A stretch of DNA of 64,000 bases from Achromobacter sp. HZ34 (GCF_002209485.1 NZ_NJIX01000009.1:248001-312000); one strand, 5' to 3'. Numbered from the stretch's first letter, positions 28,085 to 36,526 are shown. The notes: generated by a model from the sequence alone, not told the origin. Numbers and translations are program-made.

Positions 28085-28414
28085 CTATTTGAGGATGGAT
28101 GCGGCCGACGTGGCCGCGCTGGTGACTGCACCGGCGACACCGCTGGCAGCCTGGGCGGCAATGCCCTGGCCGGTCGATGCGTCGATGCGGACTTCGGTGA
28201 GGTCGACGGTCCAGTCGTCATCGGCCGTGCGGCGGACGTGCAGCTCGACGCGGTCGATGTTCTTGCCGTTGCGGATATCCGCGCGGCAGCACAGCACCCG
28301 GCCGGCGCCCTGGTCGTAGAACGTGCTGACCTGGTAGTGCGCGATGCCGGCGTCCGTCAGGCTGGCGCACCCCGTCAGGATGGCCAGCGCCAGCGCGCAG
28401 GCGGCGCGGATCAT
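28085..28414 (-). CDS. Phage lipoprotein in lysis cassette
   Basis: 109 residues, signal MIRAACALALAILTGC with lipobox LTGC. The mature domain (ISTFYDQGAGRVLCCRADIRNGKN-type beta strands, VELHVRRTADDDWTVDLTEVRID) looks like a small beta-sandwich, then a Gly/Ala/Ser helix. Its ATG overlaps the stop of the 28411 gene (ATGA). I do not recognise the family. It occupies the place where an outer-membrane spanin would be expected, but is longer and not proline-rich. Confidence 0.75.
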   Translation of the reverse strand: MIRAACALALAILTGCASLTDAGIAHYQVSTFYDQGAGRVLCCRADIRNGKNIDRVELHVRRTADDDWTVDLTEVRIDASTGQGIAAQAASGVAGAVTSAATSAASILK

Positions 28415-28734
28415 TGCAGGCTCGTCGTGGCGGCCGGCGCCGCTGGTTCCGGGCCGGGGGCGGGGGGCGTAGTCACGGATACCAGCGGCGCCTGGAGATC
28501 GACACGCGTACTCGGCGCGCCACCCGCCGCCTGGGCCGCTGCCGCGGTTGCCGATGCATGGCCGGCCAGACCGCTGACCCAGCCCACCACCGCCGTTACC
28601 AGGGACGACAGCAGGACCAGCAGCGGATTGACGTCGGTCTTGCCCTCGATCACCAGCACGGCGTAGACGGCCACGATGGCCAGGACGAACAACGCAGCCA
28701 GCACGCAGGCCAGCAATTTCTCTTTCACGGACAT
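28411..28734 (-). CDS. Putative holin-like membrane protein
   Basis: 107 residues. Hydrophobic helices at about 7-29 (LLACVLAALFVLAIVAVYAVLVI) and 37-58 (PLLVLLSSLVTAVVGWVSGLAG), then a disordered Ala/Pro/Thr-rich tail facing one side of the membrane. Two helices and the lysis-cassette position suit a class II holin, although the tail is long and uncharged. The call rests on topology and context, not on a family match. Confidence 0.55.
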   Translation of the reverse strand: MSVKEKLLACVLAALFVLAIVAVYAVLVIEGKTDVNPLLVLLSSLVTAVVGWVSGLAGHASATAAAAQAAGGAPSTRVDLQAPLVSVTTPPAPGPEPAAPAATTSLQ

Positions 28735-28750
28735 GACAACTCCAAAAGAA

Positions 28751-28770
28751 AAAGCCGCCCGGAGGCGGCG
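28751..28770 (-). terminator. Intrinsic terminator inside the lysis cassette
   Basis: GCCGCC/GGCGGC stem (28754-28759 with 28764-28769) and a 4-base loop, followed on the minus strand by TTTTTCTTTT. It lies between the coiled-coil gene and the holin-like gene. Confidence 0.7.
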
Positions 28771-28778
28771 AGGGGAAA

Positions 28779-29288
28779 TCAGTTGACGTTGAGCCAGTCG
28801 GGCACGTCGCCATCGGCGGGTATGCGCGGGTCGCGGTCAGGTATCGGCGGCTTGTAGCCGGGCGGGAATATCTGCTGGACCTTCTGCTCAGCGGCCCGCG
28901 CGCGATCGGCCGCGTCCTTTGCGTCGGAGGCGGCCTGTTGCGCCTTGGCCGCTTCCTTTTTTGCTGTCGACGCCGGCGCGGCCATCTGCTCTGCGATCTT
29001 GGCCGTGGCCTTGGCAGCATCGCTGGTGGCATCGGCCGCTTGCTTCACGGCGTCGCGCGTGTCCTGCGCCTTGGCGCCGTACTGGTCGCGCACCTGCAGG
29101 ATCTCCTGCGTGTGGCGCGCCGCCTGAGCCTGGAGCAGGTGCACTGCCTCAATATGGGCGATGGAGTACCCGGTGATGCCACCGGCCACGGCGATAAGCG
29201 TGCTGGTGACGCCATTGGTGAAGGCGGCGATCGTCGGCCGATGCTTCGCAAAAAACTGGTAGGCCTTAGCCCTGCTGGTTAGCGACAT
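28779..29288 (-). CDS. Membrane-anchored coiled-coil protein, spanin-like
   Basis: 169 residues. One membrane helix (about 22-42, NGVTSTLIAVAGGITGYSIAH), then a long Ala/Lys/Gln heptad-rich helix (residues 55-140), then a proline-rich end (FPPGYKPPIPDRDPRIPADG). One N-terminal helix plus coiled coil is the topology of an inner-membrane spanin (Rz), but no sequence match is claimed. It overlaps the previous gene by 23 bases. No nested Rz1-like lipoprotein frame was found on the same strand. Confidence 0.6.
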   Translation of the reverse strand: MSLTSRAKAYQFFAKHRPTIAAFTNGVTSTLIAVAGGITGYSIAHIEAVHLLQAQAARHTQEILQVRDQYGAKAQDTRDAVKQAADATSDAAKATAKIAEQMAAPASTAKKEAAKAQQAASDAKDAADRARAAEQKVQQIFPPGYKPPIPDRDPRIPADGDVPDWLNVN

Positions 29289-29616
29289 TCGTCAACCCCC
29301 GTTGCGCGAGCTCGCGCGTCAGCAATTCCACCTGGCCGCGCAGCCGGGCAACCTCGCCTCGCAGCTCGCCCAGCTCCAGAACTAGGTCATTCCGCTCCTT
29401 GGCGAACATGTCCGCACGTTCCTCCGCGAGCCGGGCCCGCGCCTCGGCCTTTTCCAGAAGGCTGCTCAGCCGCGTCCATCCCTCCTGCACCGCGCTGTTC
29501 GCGCTCCTGTCCAGCTTGTTGTTCTTGTAGGTCGTCCAGGCGCTGCTGAGCACCAAGCCAATGACAGCGATCAGGCTGCCGTATCCCCCGATCAGCTCCT
29601 GTGCACCAGTTTCCAT
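29266..29616 (-). CDS. Membrane-anchored coiled-coil protein in lysis cassette
   Basis: 116 residues from the ATG at 29616. Helix at about 10-28 (GGYGSLIAVIGLVLSSAWTT), then a strongly charged coiled coil (LLEKAEARARLAEERADMF, LELGELRGEVARLRGQVELL). It follows the lysozyme gene by 4 bases and overlaps the next gene. The topology again resembles an inner-membrane spanin. With the 28779 gene it makes two similar proteins side by side, one of which may be a holin or antiholin. Confidence 0.6.
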   Translation of the reverse strand: METGAQELIGGYGSLIAVIGLVLSSAWTTYKNNKLDRSANSAVQEGWTRLSSLLEKAEARARLAEERADMFAKERNDLVLELGELRGEVARLRGQVELLTRELAQRGLTNVANQQG

Positions 29617-29620
29617 CCGT

Positions 29621-30112
29621 TTATGCCCCCAGTTCGCCGCCGGCGCGCGTATAGATCGCGCGCAGCGTCGCCAAGTCCTGCTCGTGCTGGCCATAGCCGG
29701 CCCCGGGCAGGCTCGCCCAGATCCTTTTCACTTTCACCACCGCGGCGTCGAAGCGCCCCGCTTGAATGTCCGGGATCGCGCGGCATTCACGGATCTGCTG
29801 TATCGCCACGCGGTCCTGGTTCTCGGGAGTGAAGCCGCCTTTCAACTTCAACTGCACCCGGTATGCATCCCAATACCGCGCGAGCAACTGGTACCGGCCG
29901 GCCGCACTGGACTTGATGCCGAGTTGCGGCAGGCTCACGAAGATGCGCGGGTGGTCGTCATAGCCCAGGAACGTCTGGCCGCCCACGACGACGTCATAGC
30001 CATGGTCATTGGTAGGCTGCCGACCGTTGTCGGTACCTTCCGAATACGCCAGCATGTCCAGGAACGCCAGGACATTTCGGCCGCCGGCCTCTACTGCTGA
30101 AATGCGAGCCAT
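29621..30112 (-). CDS. Endolysin, lambda R-type lytic transglycosylase (GH104)
   Basis: 163 residues, the same size as lambda R (158). It cleaves peptidoglycan to 1,6-anhydro products. Nearly every R landmark is present: LDMLAYSEGTDNGRQ with the catalytic Glu in SEGT, HGYDVVVGG, DHPR, AGRYQLLARYWDAYR, and IWASLPGAGYGQHEQ. There is no signal peptide, so it needs a holin for release. It is the first gene of the lysis cassette, downstream of a terminator. Confidence 0.93.
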   Translation of the reverse strand: MARISAVEAGGRNVLAFLDMLAYSEGTDNGRQPTNDHGYDVVVGGQTFLGYDDHPRIFVSLPQLGIKSSAAGRYQLLARYWDAYRVQLKLKGGFTPENQDRVAIQQIRECRAIPDIQAGRFDAAVVKVKRIWASLPGAGYGQHEQDLATLRAIYTRAGGELGA

Positions 30113-30130
30113 GCTTTCTCCAGGCGTAAA

Positions 30131-30152
30131 AAAACCCGCCGGAGCGGGTTTG
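30131..30152 (-). terminator. Intrinsic terminator before the lysis cassette
   Basis: AACCCGC/GCGGGTT (30133-30139 with 30144-30150), loop CGGA, followed on the minus strand by seven T. It stands between the acyltransferase gene and the lysozyme start, so it can end late transcription that crosses the moron. The plus-strand side (TTTGGTTTT) is weaker. Confidence 0.75.
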
Positions 30153-30186
30153 GTTTTAGAATTTGCGCAAACTATTACAGCTGACT

Positions 30187-31245
30187 ATGGAAAACCAACG
30201 GATTCGATCGCTCGACGGCCTACGTGGAATTTTTGCTGCTGTCGTGATGTGTGGCCATTTTTTCCTGATCTATTACCCGTATGGGCCTGGATATTTTCTC
30301 AACCTCGCCCTAGCCGTCCAATTCTTCTTCATCTTGTCGGGTGTGGCGCTTGGCTGCGGCCTTGGGAATCGTATGATCTCGGGCGAATTGCCGTTCTGGG
30401 CCTTCGCCCGACAACGCTTCGCCCGCCTTTATCCGATGCACCTGCTATCTATGGCTGCGGCCGGGCTGTTCATCGGAAAAATCTACGGCTCGATCCCATC
30501 CAGCGGAAATTTCGTCTTCGATACGGTTGCGAACCTGCTCCTTCTCCAAGCGGTGAGTTTCAGTTGGAACGTCGTGAGCTGGTCCATTTCGACGGAGTTC
30601 TGGATCGGCCTGTTGATACTTCCATTCGCCATACGGCGGCTGTCGGGCATGGCGGCCTTGGCGCTATCCATTGGCGCCTACGCAGCGACATTCCTGGTCG
30701 TGGGCACCTTTGAGCGTCCTTTCTATCCCATCGCCCCACATATCAACTCCGCAGCGCTCAGCACGGCCGCAGGCCTCCTTGCCGGCGTCGCCGTGTACCG
30801 CTTGCTCAGTGCTTCACCCGCGGGCATCAACACGCGCTGGCGCTCTTGGACCCCAGCCATTGAAGGTTTTCTGCTGGTTGTGATTTTGGTGACGATTATC
30901 TGGGGTAGTCGTGGATATCAGGAAATCATCGCATTGTCCTGTATGCCGATTCTCATCTACCTATGCGCAACCTCTGGCAGCGCAGTGGCAACGGCGCTAT
31001 CTTCCAAGCCCATGAACTGGCTTGGATCCGTAAGCTATTCCCTCTACCTGATCCACCTACCGCTTCTCGGCGCGCTCAAGATGACAGGCCTGGACAGGAT
31101 TCCGTTCTGGCCACGTTTCGCGCTATTTTGCGCAGTAGCACTCGTGGTATCTCAACTGCTGGCGCGATACATTGAGGTTCCGCTATATCGGCGTTTGCGT
31201 GGGTCGACGCAAACGCCAACGTCGCCGTTAATTGCTGCCCGCTGA
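30187..31245 (+). CDS. Acyltransferase 3 family membrane O-acyltransferase (moron)
   Basis: 352 residues from the ATG at 30187 (a TTG at 30163 is also in frame). About ten hydrophobic helices. Family motifs: RIRSLDGLRGIFAAVVMCGH near the N-terminus with the catalytic-type His, FARQRFARLYPMH, SWSISTEFW, and SLYLIHLPLLG near the end. OafA/OAC-type enzymes acetylate O-antigen or other surface sugars. It is the only plus-strand gene among the late genes, is visibly less GC-rich than its neighbours, and has a terminator alongside. This is the pattern of a lysogenic-conversion moron that alters the phage receptor. Confidence 0.9.
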   Translation: MENQRIRSLDGLRGIFAAVVMCGHFFLIYYPYGPGYFLNLALAVQFFFILSGVALGCGLGNRMISGELPFWAFARQRFARLYPMHLLSMAAAGLFIGKIYGSIPSSGNFVFDTVANLLLLQAVSFSWNVVSWSISTEFWIGLLILPFAIRRLSGMAALALSIGAYAATFLVVGTFERPFYPIAPHINSAALSTAAGLLAGVAVYRLLSASPAGINTRWRSWTPAIEGFLLVVILVTIIWGSRGYQEIIALSCMPILIYLCATSGSAVATALSSKPMNWLGSVSYSLYLIHLPLLGALKMTGLDRIPFWPRFALFCAVALVVSQLLARYIEVPLYRRLRGSTQTPTSPLIAAR

Positions 31246-31452
31246 TCAGGGCGTAATGGGCGGAAGGAAGGTCGCGCCGTCATAGGTCCAGGACTGCTCC
31301 GGACGGGGCGACACATTCGTGATGTCGACGAGTTCCTTGACGAAATCGGGGTGATACCGCTGTTCGACTGGAATTTCATCACCGTTTTCGTCAGTCATCG
31401 GCGTGATTATTTCGATCACAACCCCGTCAATGACGTAAGCGTAGTAGTGCAT
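31246..31452 (-). CDS. Small tail-fibre-linked protein
   Basis: 68 residues, directly after the tail fibre gene. Composition resembles small fibre assembly or fibre-tip proteins (MHYYAYVIDGVVIEI, YHPDFVKELVDITNV, SWTYDGATFLPP; the last phrase is frequent at the C-terminus of phage fibre chaperones). No signal or membrane segment. Its 3' end abuts the end of the convergent acyltransferase gene. Confidence 0.65.
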   Translation of the reverse strand: MHYYAYVIDGVVIEIITPMTDENGDEIPVEQRYHPDFVKELVDITNVSPRPEQSWTYDGATFLPPITP

Positions 31453-31469
31453 ATTTCGCTCCTGTCAGA

Positions 31470-32381
31470 TCAAGAAAATTCGAACACGACGACGAGGCCT
31501 GCGCCTCCAGCACCGCCCGGGGTGGCCGCACTGGACACCCCGTTCAAGCCGCCGCTTCCACCACCACCGTTCGTCCCAGCGGTGGCGCTTCCAGGGGCGG
31601 AGTAACCCTGACCTCCAGATCCAATTGGGTTGCTGCCTCCCGCGCCAATGAATGAACCTGCAGCCGAAATTAGGCAGGCTTGTCCGCTTATGCCAGGTGT
31701 GGCAAGGATATTCCCACCGGAAGGGGCCGTTGAGTTAAGGCCGCCGGCGCCAGAAATGTTTGTGGACCCGCTCGATATCTGGGTCCCGATAGAGCCACCA
31801 CGCCCCCCTGGGCAGGTGACCAAAGCCCCGAACGATGTGGTACCACCCGCTCCCCCGGGTGCCCCAGCTGCGGCCGTGCCGCCCGCACCGATCGTAATTG
31901 CAACGCCGCTGAAACCCGAAGTGAAGCGCGCTTTCGCATACGCACCAGAACCACCAGAACCGCCGCCGGACGACGTAGAGGCAGTCGTTGCTATCGCACC
32001 CGCGCCGGCGCCACCGCCGCCGACGACCTCAACGATGATCGACTTGGTTCCAGCGGTGGGCGTGTAAGTGCCGTTCGCGGTGAAGGTGCGAATCGCCAGA
32101 AGCCGGCCTGGCGCAGCGCTCAACAGGGCCGCGGAGAACTTGGCCTGCAGGGCCGCTAAATCGCCATCGTCCAGCACATCCTGCGCGAGCGTGTCGGACG
32201 TGAACTGGGCAATCATCGCTGCAATGACAGACGACTGGCGCCAAGTCTTGTTCAGCTGGTTGGACTTTGCCACGCCAGCAGAGAAACCAGCAACGCGAGC
32301 GGCCAGGGCCACGTAATCCGCCTGAGCGATGACGTTCGAGCCAGCCCCGGTGCCGAAGGGGAGATAATCATTGGTTGCCAC
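31470..32381 (-). CDS. Tail fibre protein with glycine-rich distal domain
   Basis: 303 residues. Residues 1-95 are a conserved attachment region (NDYLPFGTGAGSNVIAQADYVALAAR, NKTWRQSSVIAAMIAQF). A short beta segment follows (FTANGTYTPTAGTKSIIVEVVGGGGAG), then 170 residues rich in Gly/Ser/Ala with repeated GGxGG runs, as in the receptor-binding tips of some contractile phage fibres. It would recognise the host surface, probably a polysaccharide. It lies last in the tail operon, next to the acyltransferase that could modify that receptor. Confidence 0.82.
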   Translation of the reverse strand: MATNDYLPFGTGAGSNVIAQADYVALAARVAGFSAGVAKSNQLNKTWRQSSVIAAMIAQFTSDTLAQDVLDDGDLAALQAKFSAALLSAAPGRLLAIRTFTANGTYTPTAGTKSIIVEVVGGGGAGAGAIATTASTSSGGGSGGSGAYAKARFTSGFSGVAITIGAGGTAAAGAPGGAGGTTSFGALVTCPGGRGGSIGTQISSGSTNISGAGGLNSTAPSGGNILATPGISGQACLISAAGSFIGAGGSNPIGSGGQGYSAPGSATAGTNGGGGSGGLNGVSSAATPGGAGGAGLVVVFEFS

Positions 32382-32392
32382 AGAAGCTCCTT

Positions 32393-33061
32393 TCAGCTTG
32401 CATATAGCCCACCCCAGACCCCGGTGTCGAAGCCTGAGATGTACTCGTTGCTGACGTCGAACCCGAAGAGCGGGCCGTCAATGTTGGGGACGATGTAATA
32501 GTTAACGCGCACGCCTTCGGGCTTGATTGGGATGTAGCCGCCGGTGAGCAGCGCCAGGAAGATTGCAGTCGGCCGCGTGCCGGCTACTCCGATATCGATC
32601 GACATATCGCCGTTGTCCTGGATGAACACGTAGGTGCCGGTCCCTCCGAAGATCAGGTTCAGGATCTGGGCCGACCCTTCGAGCGTCCCGTCCCAATGAT
32701 TTGCCCCGATCTTCGCGCGAATGAGGAGGCGGTACGTGTCGTCGTCCAGCGACGTGACGCCGCTATCTGGGTCGAATGGCCCTTGCCAGACGCCTTGATC
32801 AAAGCCGAGGCCGTCGATGTCGAACGAGAAATAGACGCCGGTCAGCAGCGTCTGCACATTGCGAGAGATACCGACCCATTCGCCCACAGCATCGAGTTGT
32901 TTCCCGATAGCGGAGTCGAGGTCGTAGGCGGTGACCATCTGACCAAAGACAGCCTGGGCGTCGACAAAGCACTGCGACACCGCGCCGACCATGGCCGAGA
33001 AGTTGGGCTTGTCGCGATGCTCCGCCGTGATGAGGTCGAGGTATTTATCAACGTCCGCCAT
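32393..33061 (-). CDS. DUF2612 baseplate protein
   Basis: 222 residues. It belongs by sequence style to DUF2612 (YLDLITAEHRDKPNFSAMV near the N-terminus, AIGKQLDAVGEWVGISR, YRLLIRAKIGANHWDGT), structural proteins found after baseplate J in this tail type and probably linking fibre to baseplate, like gpI of P2. The C-terminal half repeats a FGFD/GFDTGVWGG theme. It starts one base after the baseplate J stop. Confidence 0.85.
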   Translation of the reverse strand: MADVDKYLDLITAEHRDKPNFSAMVGAVSQCFVDAQAVFGQMVTAYDLDSAIGKQLDAVGEWVGISRNVQTLLTGVYFSFDIDGLGFDQGVWQGPFDPDSGVTSLDDDTYRLLIRAKIGANHWDGTLEGSAQILNLIFGGTGTYVFIQDNGDMSIDIGVAGTRPTAIFLALLTGGYIPIKPEGVRVNYYIVPNIDGPLFGFDVSNEYISGFDTGVWGGLYAS

Positions 33062-33062
33062 A

Positions 33063-34244
33063 TCAGGTCACCGTGAGGGTCACGCCGGCCACGGTCATGG
33101 TGGCCGCCTGGTTGAACGCAAGCGGCACATCAGGAGCGCCGGCACCGCCTGGCCCGTTGAGCGTGAGGGACGCCATCTTGAACGTCACACCGCCGCCGAT
33201 CGAGTTGGCTGCAGTGATGGCATCGCCCCACTCCACGGAACCGCTTTGGCCGCCACCGATCTCCACGCCGTTCACATAATCGGCGATCGCCTGTTTGATG
33301 GCATCGCCCACGGCCGTGGTGTAGCCCGTCAGCGCCTTGATCGTCACGGCTGCCGTGATGGTTACGGTCGTCGGCCGGAAGAATTTAATCGGGTGCGCGA
33401 TGCCGTAGATGTCGATCACGGTCTCGGTCGTCGTTCCATAAGTGCCAGTGCCTGGCGTCTTCTTCGCCGCGATAGCCTGAGCGATCTCTTGCGCATCGCC
33501 GCCGTCCACGACCAGGGAAATACTGTGCGACGGGATACCGTTCGAGTCCGTTGCGTTCGTGTCGTTCTCGTACGCCCGGTACCGCGCCACGCCATCGACC
33601 GCTGCGACGGCACCGACGGTACCATCCAGCACCGTCCGGGAGGGGAGAGCGACAGATACGGTCTGCCGCTGCCGCAGCACCGCGTCAGTCTCCACCGGCT
33701 GGCCGGGAGTGGCCGCCGCCGGGTTTGTGACGGTCTGCCAGCCGCGCGTCGGCGTGGCGATCTTGGTCAGCGTGCCAGCGGTTGCGCTGACGGCGCCGAT
33801 GGTGTCGCACGTTGCGGTGACGGTGATCTCGCCGGATAGCGGGACCAGCACAGACGCCGGCAGGCTCCAGCGGTTTAGGAGCTGCGCGTCCTGGATAACG
33901 CCGTCGGTAATGATGGTGCCTGCCTGGCCGACGATCACGACATCGCATGTCGAGAAGGACGCCGCCGCCCGCGCGATGCCGTTGATCTTGACGTTGCTGG
34001 AAAGCGCCGCCCCCTGGCCGCTGGACGGGCTGAACGACGTGAAGACCTGGATGGCGGCGTTGTTCGTGTCGTTGATCGCCATCGCGATGATCGACAGGAA
34101 CTGGCCATCCTGACTGTCGGGCTCCAGGTACACGTCCGCCCCGTAGATCGCTTGGAACTGCGCCTTCAAGAAATCCAGGATGTCCTGGTACGACGGCGCC
34201 GTGATGCCGGTGGCGGATATGACCGCGGCGGTGCTGGTGATCAT
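33063..34244 (-). CDS. Baseplate J-like protein
   Basis: 393 residues. Baseplate wedge component of contractile tails. N-terminus SYQDILDFLKAQFQAIYGADVYLEPDSQDGQFL and the central block TPGQPVETDAVLRQRQTVSVALPSRTVLDG are the hallmarks of the J/gp47 family; conserved YENDTN and VVDGGDAQEIAQAIAAKK follow. Overlaps the next upstream gene by 4 bases. Confidence 0.93.
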   Translation of the reverse strand: MITSTAAVISATGITAPSYQDILDFLKAQFQAIYGADVYLEPDSQDGQFLSIIAMAINDTNNAAIQVFTSFSPSSGQGAALSSNVKINGIARAAASFSTCDVVIVGQAGTIITDGVIQDAQLLNRWSLPASVLVPLSGEITVTATCDTIGAVSATAGTLTKIATPTRGWQTVTNPAAATPGQPVETDAVLRQRQTVSVALPSRTVLDGTVGAVAAVDGVARYRAYENDTNATDSNGIPSHSISLVVDGGDAQEIAQAIAAKKTPGTGTYGTTTETVIDIYGIAHPIKFFRPTTVTITAAVTIKALTGYTTAVGDAIKQAIADYVNGVEIGGGQSGSVEWGDAITAANSIGGGVTFKMASLTLNGPGGAGAPDVPLAFNQAATMTVAGVTLTVT

Positions 34245-34594
34245 AGTGTCGTCGTGATGGTGGTTTGCCCGTAGGCGGTGCTGATGGTGGCAGCGACGGA
34301 TACGGAGCGCTTGTCGGCGTCCCTGCTGCTCGAATAGGCGTCGATCTGGGTAACGCCCGGGGTATCCAGGATTCGCGCCTGGATGACGCTGTCATAGCTG
34401 TCCTGCGTGTACTTTCCCAGGACGTCGGTGCGCCAGGGCGTTCCCTCGGTGTTATCGAGGAACCACTGGCCGGTGAACAATTCCAGGCGCGTCAGCACTG
34501 CCTGGGCGACCGCTTCAGGCACGTCGCGGTAGAAGTCGGCCTGCTGCTGGCCGAAGGAATAGTCTCCGTCGGCCGTCAGTTTTCGATATCGCAT
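34241..34594 (-). CDS. Small baseplate protein (gp46/W-like position)
   Basis: 117 residues (MRYRKLTADGDYSFGQQQADFYRD, then a helix with LTRLELFTGQWFLDNTEGTPW). It is of the type found between spike and baseplate J in this tail family, the place of P2 W/T4 gp25. No confident family name is claimed. Acidic, without membrane segments. Confidence 0.8.
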   Translation of the reverse strand: MRYRKLTADGDYSFGQQQADFYRDVPEAVAQAVLTRLELFTGQWFLDNTEGTPWRTDVLGKYTQDSYDSVIQARILDTPGVTQIDAYSSSRDADKRSVSVAATISTAYGQTTITTTL

Positions 34595-34602
34595 TGCCGC
34601 TC

Positions 34603-35301
34603 CTATACGACGGTGCCGGAATTGGAACTTCCCGTCTGCACGCCCCCGTGGCGGTGCGTGTCATCGATGCGTTTGCCGTTCGCCGTCAACGTGCCGGTCA
34701 GGTTGAAGTTCCCCGTCATGGAAACGTCCGAAGCTCCGCTTTCTGCGGCGATAAGGCCTATGGTCGGCGCCACGACGTTGAAGCCGCCTGGCGCGACGAT
34801 ATTGACTTGGCCGGCGGCCGGGACCAGTTCGACGTATGACAGGCCATCATCCGCGCGAAGCTGAACTGCGTCGGTGCGGACGCTCCCGATCATCTTTGCC
34901 TGGGAGAATGGGCCCACCAGCGCGAAGCCGTCCGCCATGTCATGCATGCGTGGCTCGGTCGGCGCCTGCACGTGCCCGGACTGCCACCAAGCATCGATCG
35001 CGCGCGCGGAGAAGATGACGATGCACTCGTCGCCCTCGGCGATGGGGAAGGTGAGCGTGCAACCGCCGCCACGCGGAAAGCACACCGGCACGTCGGGCAG
35101 CAACGGGTATTCGATTGCCGACACGCTGCCGTCCGGCGCCTGCTGTACGCCTTGGATTGCGGGCTGTACTGTTACGGTCCCGTTCGCCGGGTCGTAGCTC
35201 TGCACGATTGCCGGCAAGGACGTCCAGACGCCCGCGCGCATGCCCCGGAACGCCGCGCGCAGCGCTTCTTCCGGATCGTCGTACCGTTCTCGGCTATCCA
35301 T
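34603..35301 (-). CDS. Baseplate spike protein V (Gp138-like, membrane-puncturing)
   Basis: 232 residues. N-terminal OB-like domain (MRAGVWTSLPAIVQSYDPANGTVTVQPAIQ, FPIAEGDECIVIFSARAIDAWWQ), then a beta-helix stem (NIVAPGGFNVVAPTIGL). At the tip is DTHRHGG, the HxH motif that holds an iron ion at the spike apex of phage P2/phi92-type needles. It pierces the outer membrane on sheath contraction. Stop overlaps nothing; its start lies inside the end of the hub gene. Confidence 0.88.
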   Translation of the reverse strand: MDSRERYDDPEEALRAAFRGMRAGVWTSLPAIVQSYDPANGTVTVQPAIQGVQQAPDGSVSAIEYPLLPDVPVCFPRGGGCTLTFPIAEGDECIVIFSARAIDAWWQSGHVQAPTEPRMHDMADGFALVGPFSQAKMIGSVRTDAVQLRADDGLSYVELVPAAGQVNIVAPGGFNVVAPTIGLIAAESGASDVSMTGNFNLTGTLTANGKRIDDTHRHGGVQTGSSNSGTVV

Positions 35302-36217
35302 TCACAAATCCCAGTAGTGCGGCATTCGGCGGCCCGGGGTCGTCCCGCGCCAGGCAGACGATCTCCGAATACCATTCCTGCCCGCGCGTGTCGCCGATGT
35401 GGTTCACGGCCAGCACGCGGTAAAAGCCGTCGGCGTCCGTTTCCGGCACGAAATTGATCGCCGTGTAGTCGACCGATATCGCCGCGTCCTGGATGGATGC
35501 GTTATCCAACTGAATGAGCCGGCCCGGCGCGATAGCGGGGTTGAGGAGGCACCGGACGCCGATGCCGCCATTGAGGTTCTTCTGAGGCATGCCGACCATG
35601 CCGGTCTTGGACGTCAAGACGGTGGCATCGCCGTCGATGTACCCGTACAGCGGCACGATGTTCAGCTTGCCATCCTGCACATACCAACTGCTGTTCAGCG
35701 CCTGCGCCAGGATCTGCAGTTGGTCGCGAACCATGCCAAACATGGGCTTGCCGCGCGCCCCCTGCACACTGGGGAATGGCGGGGCGAAGCCAGCGACGAT
35801 GCCATACGGCTTCATGGCCTTGAGGAGCGCCTGATAGACATCCTGCTGCGTCCAACCTGCCGCCAGCGTGGTGTTGATCACGCCGAAATTGAACGCCTGG
35901 TCGCCGTCCGCGGCTACCACATCCAGGTATGTCGATAACGGATCTTCCCGGCCCACTCGCTTCTGCACGATTTCGCCCTGGAAGATTGAACTCATCGTCC
36001 CTGGGTATCCAGCCTGCAGTTGAACCCGCGTGAACTCCTTCTCGATCCGTTGCGCCGTCTTCGCCGCCAGGTTGTTGACCCTGATGACTGCACTGTGGGG
36101 CGTCCTGATGTCGCCTCGGGTAACGGTGAACCGCACCCGCATTTGGGATAGGTCCAAGCCATTACCAGCGTCGTCTGCCACGATCAGCGACACTTGGCGC
36201 AACCACTGAGCGGTCAT
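35294..36217 (-). CDS. Baseplate hub protein
   Basis: 307 residues. Hub/gpD-like beta-barrel protein that carries the spike. Visible landmarks: VRFTVTRGDIRTPHSAVIRVNNL, LQAGYPGTMSSIFQGEIVQKRVGRED, DVVAADGDQAFNFG, WYVQDGKLNIVPLYGYI and GFYRVLAVNHIGDTRGQEWYS. These match tail hub proteins of this phage type (T4 gp27-like fold by inference). It overlaps the spike gene by 8 bases. Confidence 0.87.
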   Translation of the reverse strand: MTAQWLRQVSLIVADDAGNGLDLSQMRVRFTVTRGDIRTPHSAVIRVNNLAAKTAQRIEKEFTRVQLQAGYPGTMSSIFQGEIVQKRVGREDPLSTYLDVVAADGDQAFNFGVINTTLAAGWTQQDVYQALLKAMKPYGIVAGFAPPFPSVQGARGKPMFGMVRDQLQILAQALNSSWYVQDGKLNIVPLYGYIDGDATVLTSKTGMVGMPQKNLNGGIGVRCLLNPAIAPGRLIQLDNASIQDAAISVDYTAINFVPETDADGFYRVLAVNHIGDTRGQEWYSEIVCLARDDPGPPNAALLGFVNG

Positions 36218-36220
36218 GCG

Positions 36221-36526
36221 CTACTCCGTCACGAAATACAGTTTCCCCTCGGTGCCGAGGCCGTCATAGTCAGGCACCGCCGCAATATCGCCGTCTACAA
36301 GGACGATCAGGCGGCCGCCGATGCCCAAGTAGCTGTACTGGCCCAGCAGATCTACGCCGGTGACCAGGGGAATTCCGGACACCAGGGGCAGGGATGTCGC
36401 ATCAGCGATATCCAGCACCCAGCCCGTGCCGCTTCGCCAAGTCAGCGCCATGCTGTACACCACGCCCGCCAGGGTGATGGTGAACCGCTGGGAGTCAGAG
36501 GAGAGGGGGATCTCGTAAGCGGTCAT
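36221..36526 (-). CDS. Baseplate plug-like protein
   Basis: 101 residues, beta-rich (YEIPLSSDSQRFTITLAGVVYSMAL, GRLIVLVDGD). This small protein between the Dit-like protein and the hub is of the type called baseplate plug in short-armed contractile phages. It probably blocks the tube end before contraction. Overlaps the upstream gene by 4 bases. Confidence 0.78.
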   Translation of the reverse strand: MTAYEIPLSSDSQRFTITLAGVVYSMALTWRSGTGWVLDIADATSLPLVSGIPLVTGVDLLGQYSYLGIGGRLIVLVDGDIAAVPDYDGLGTEGKLYFVTE

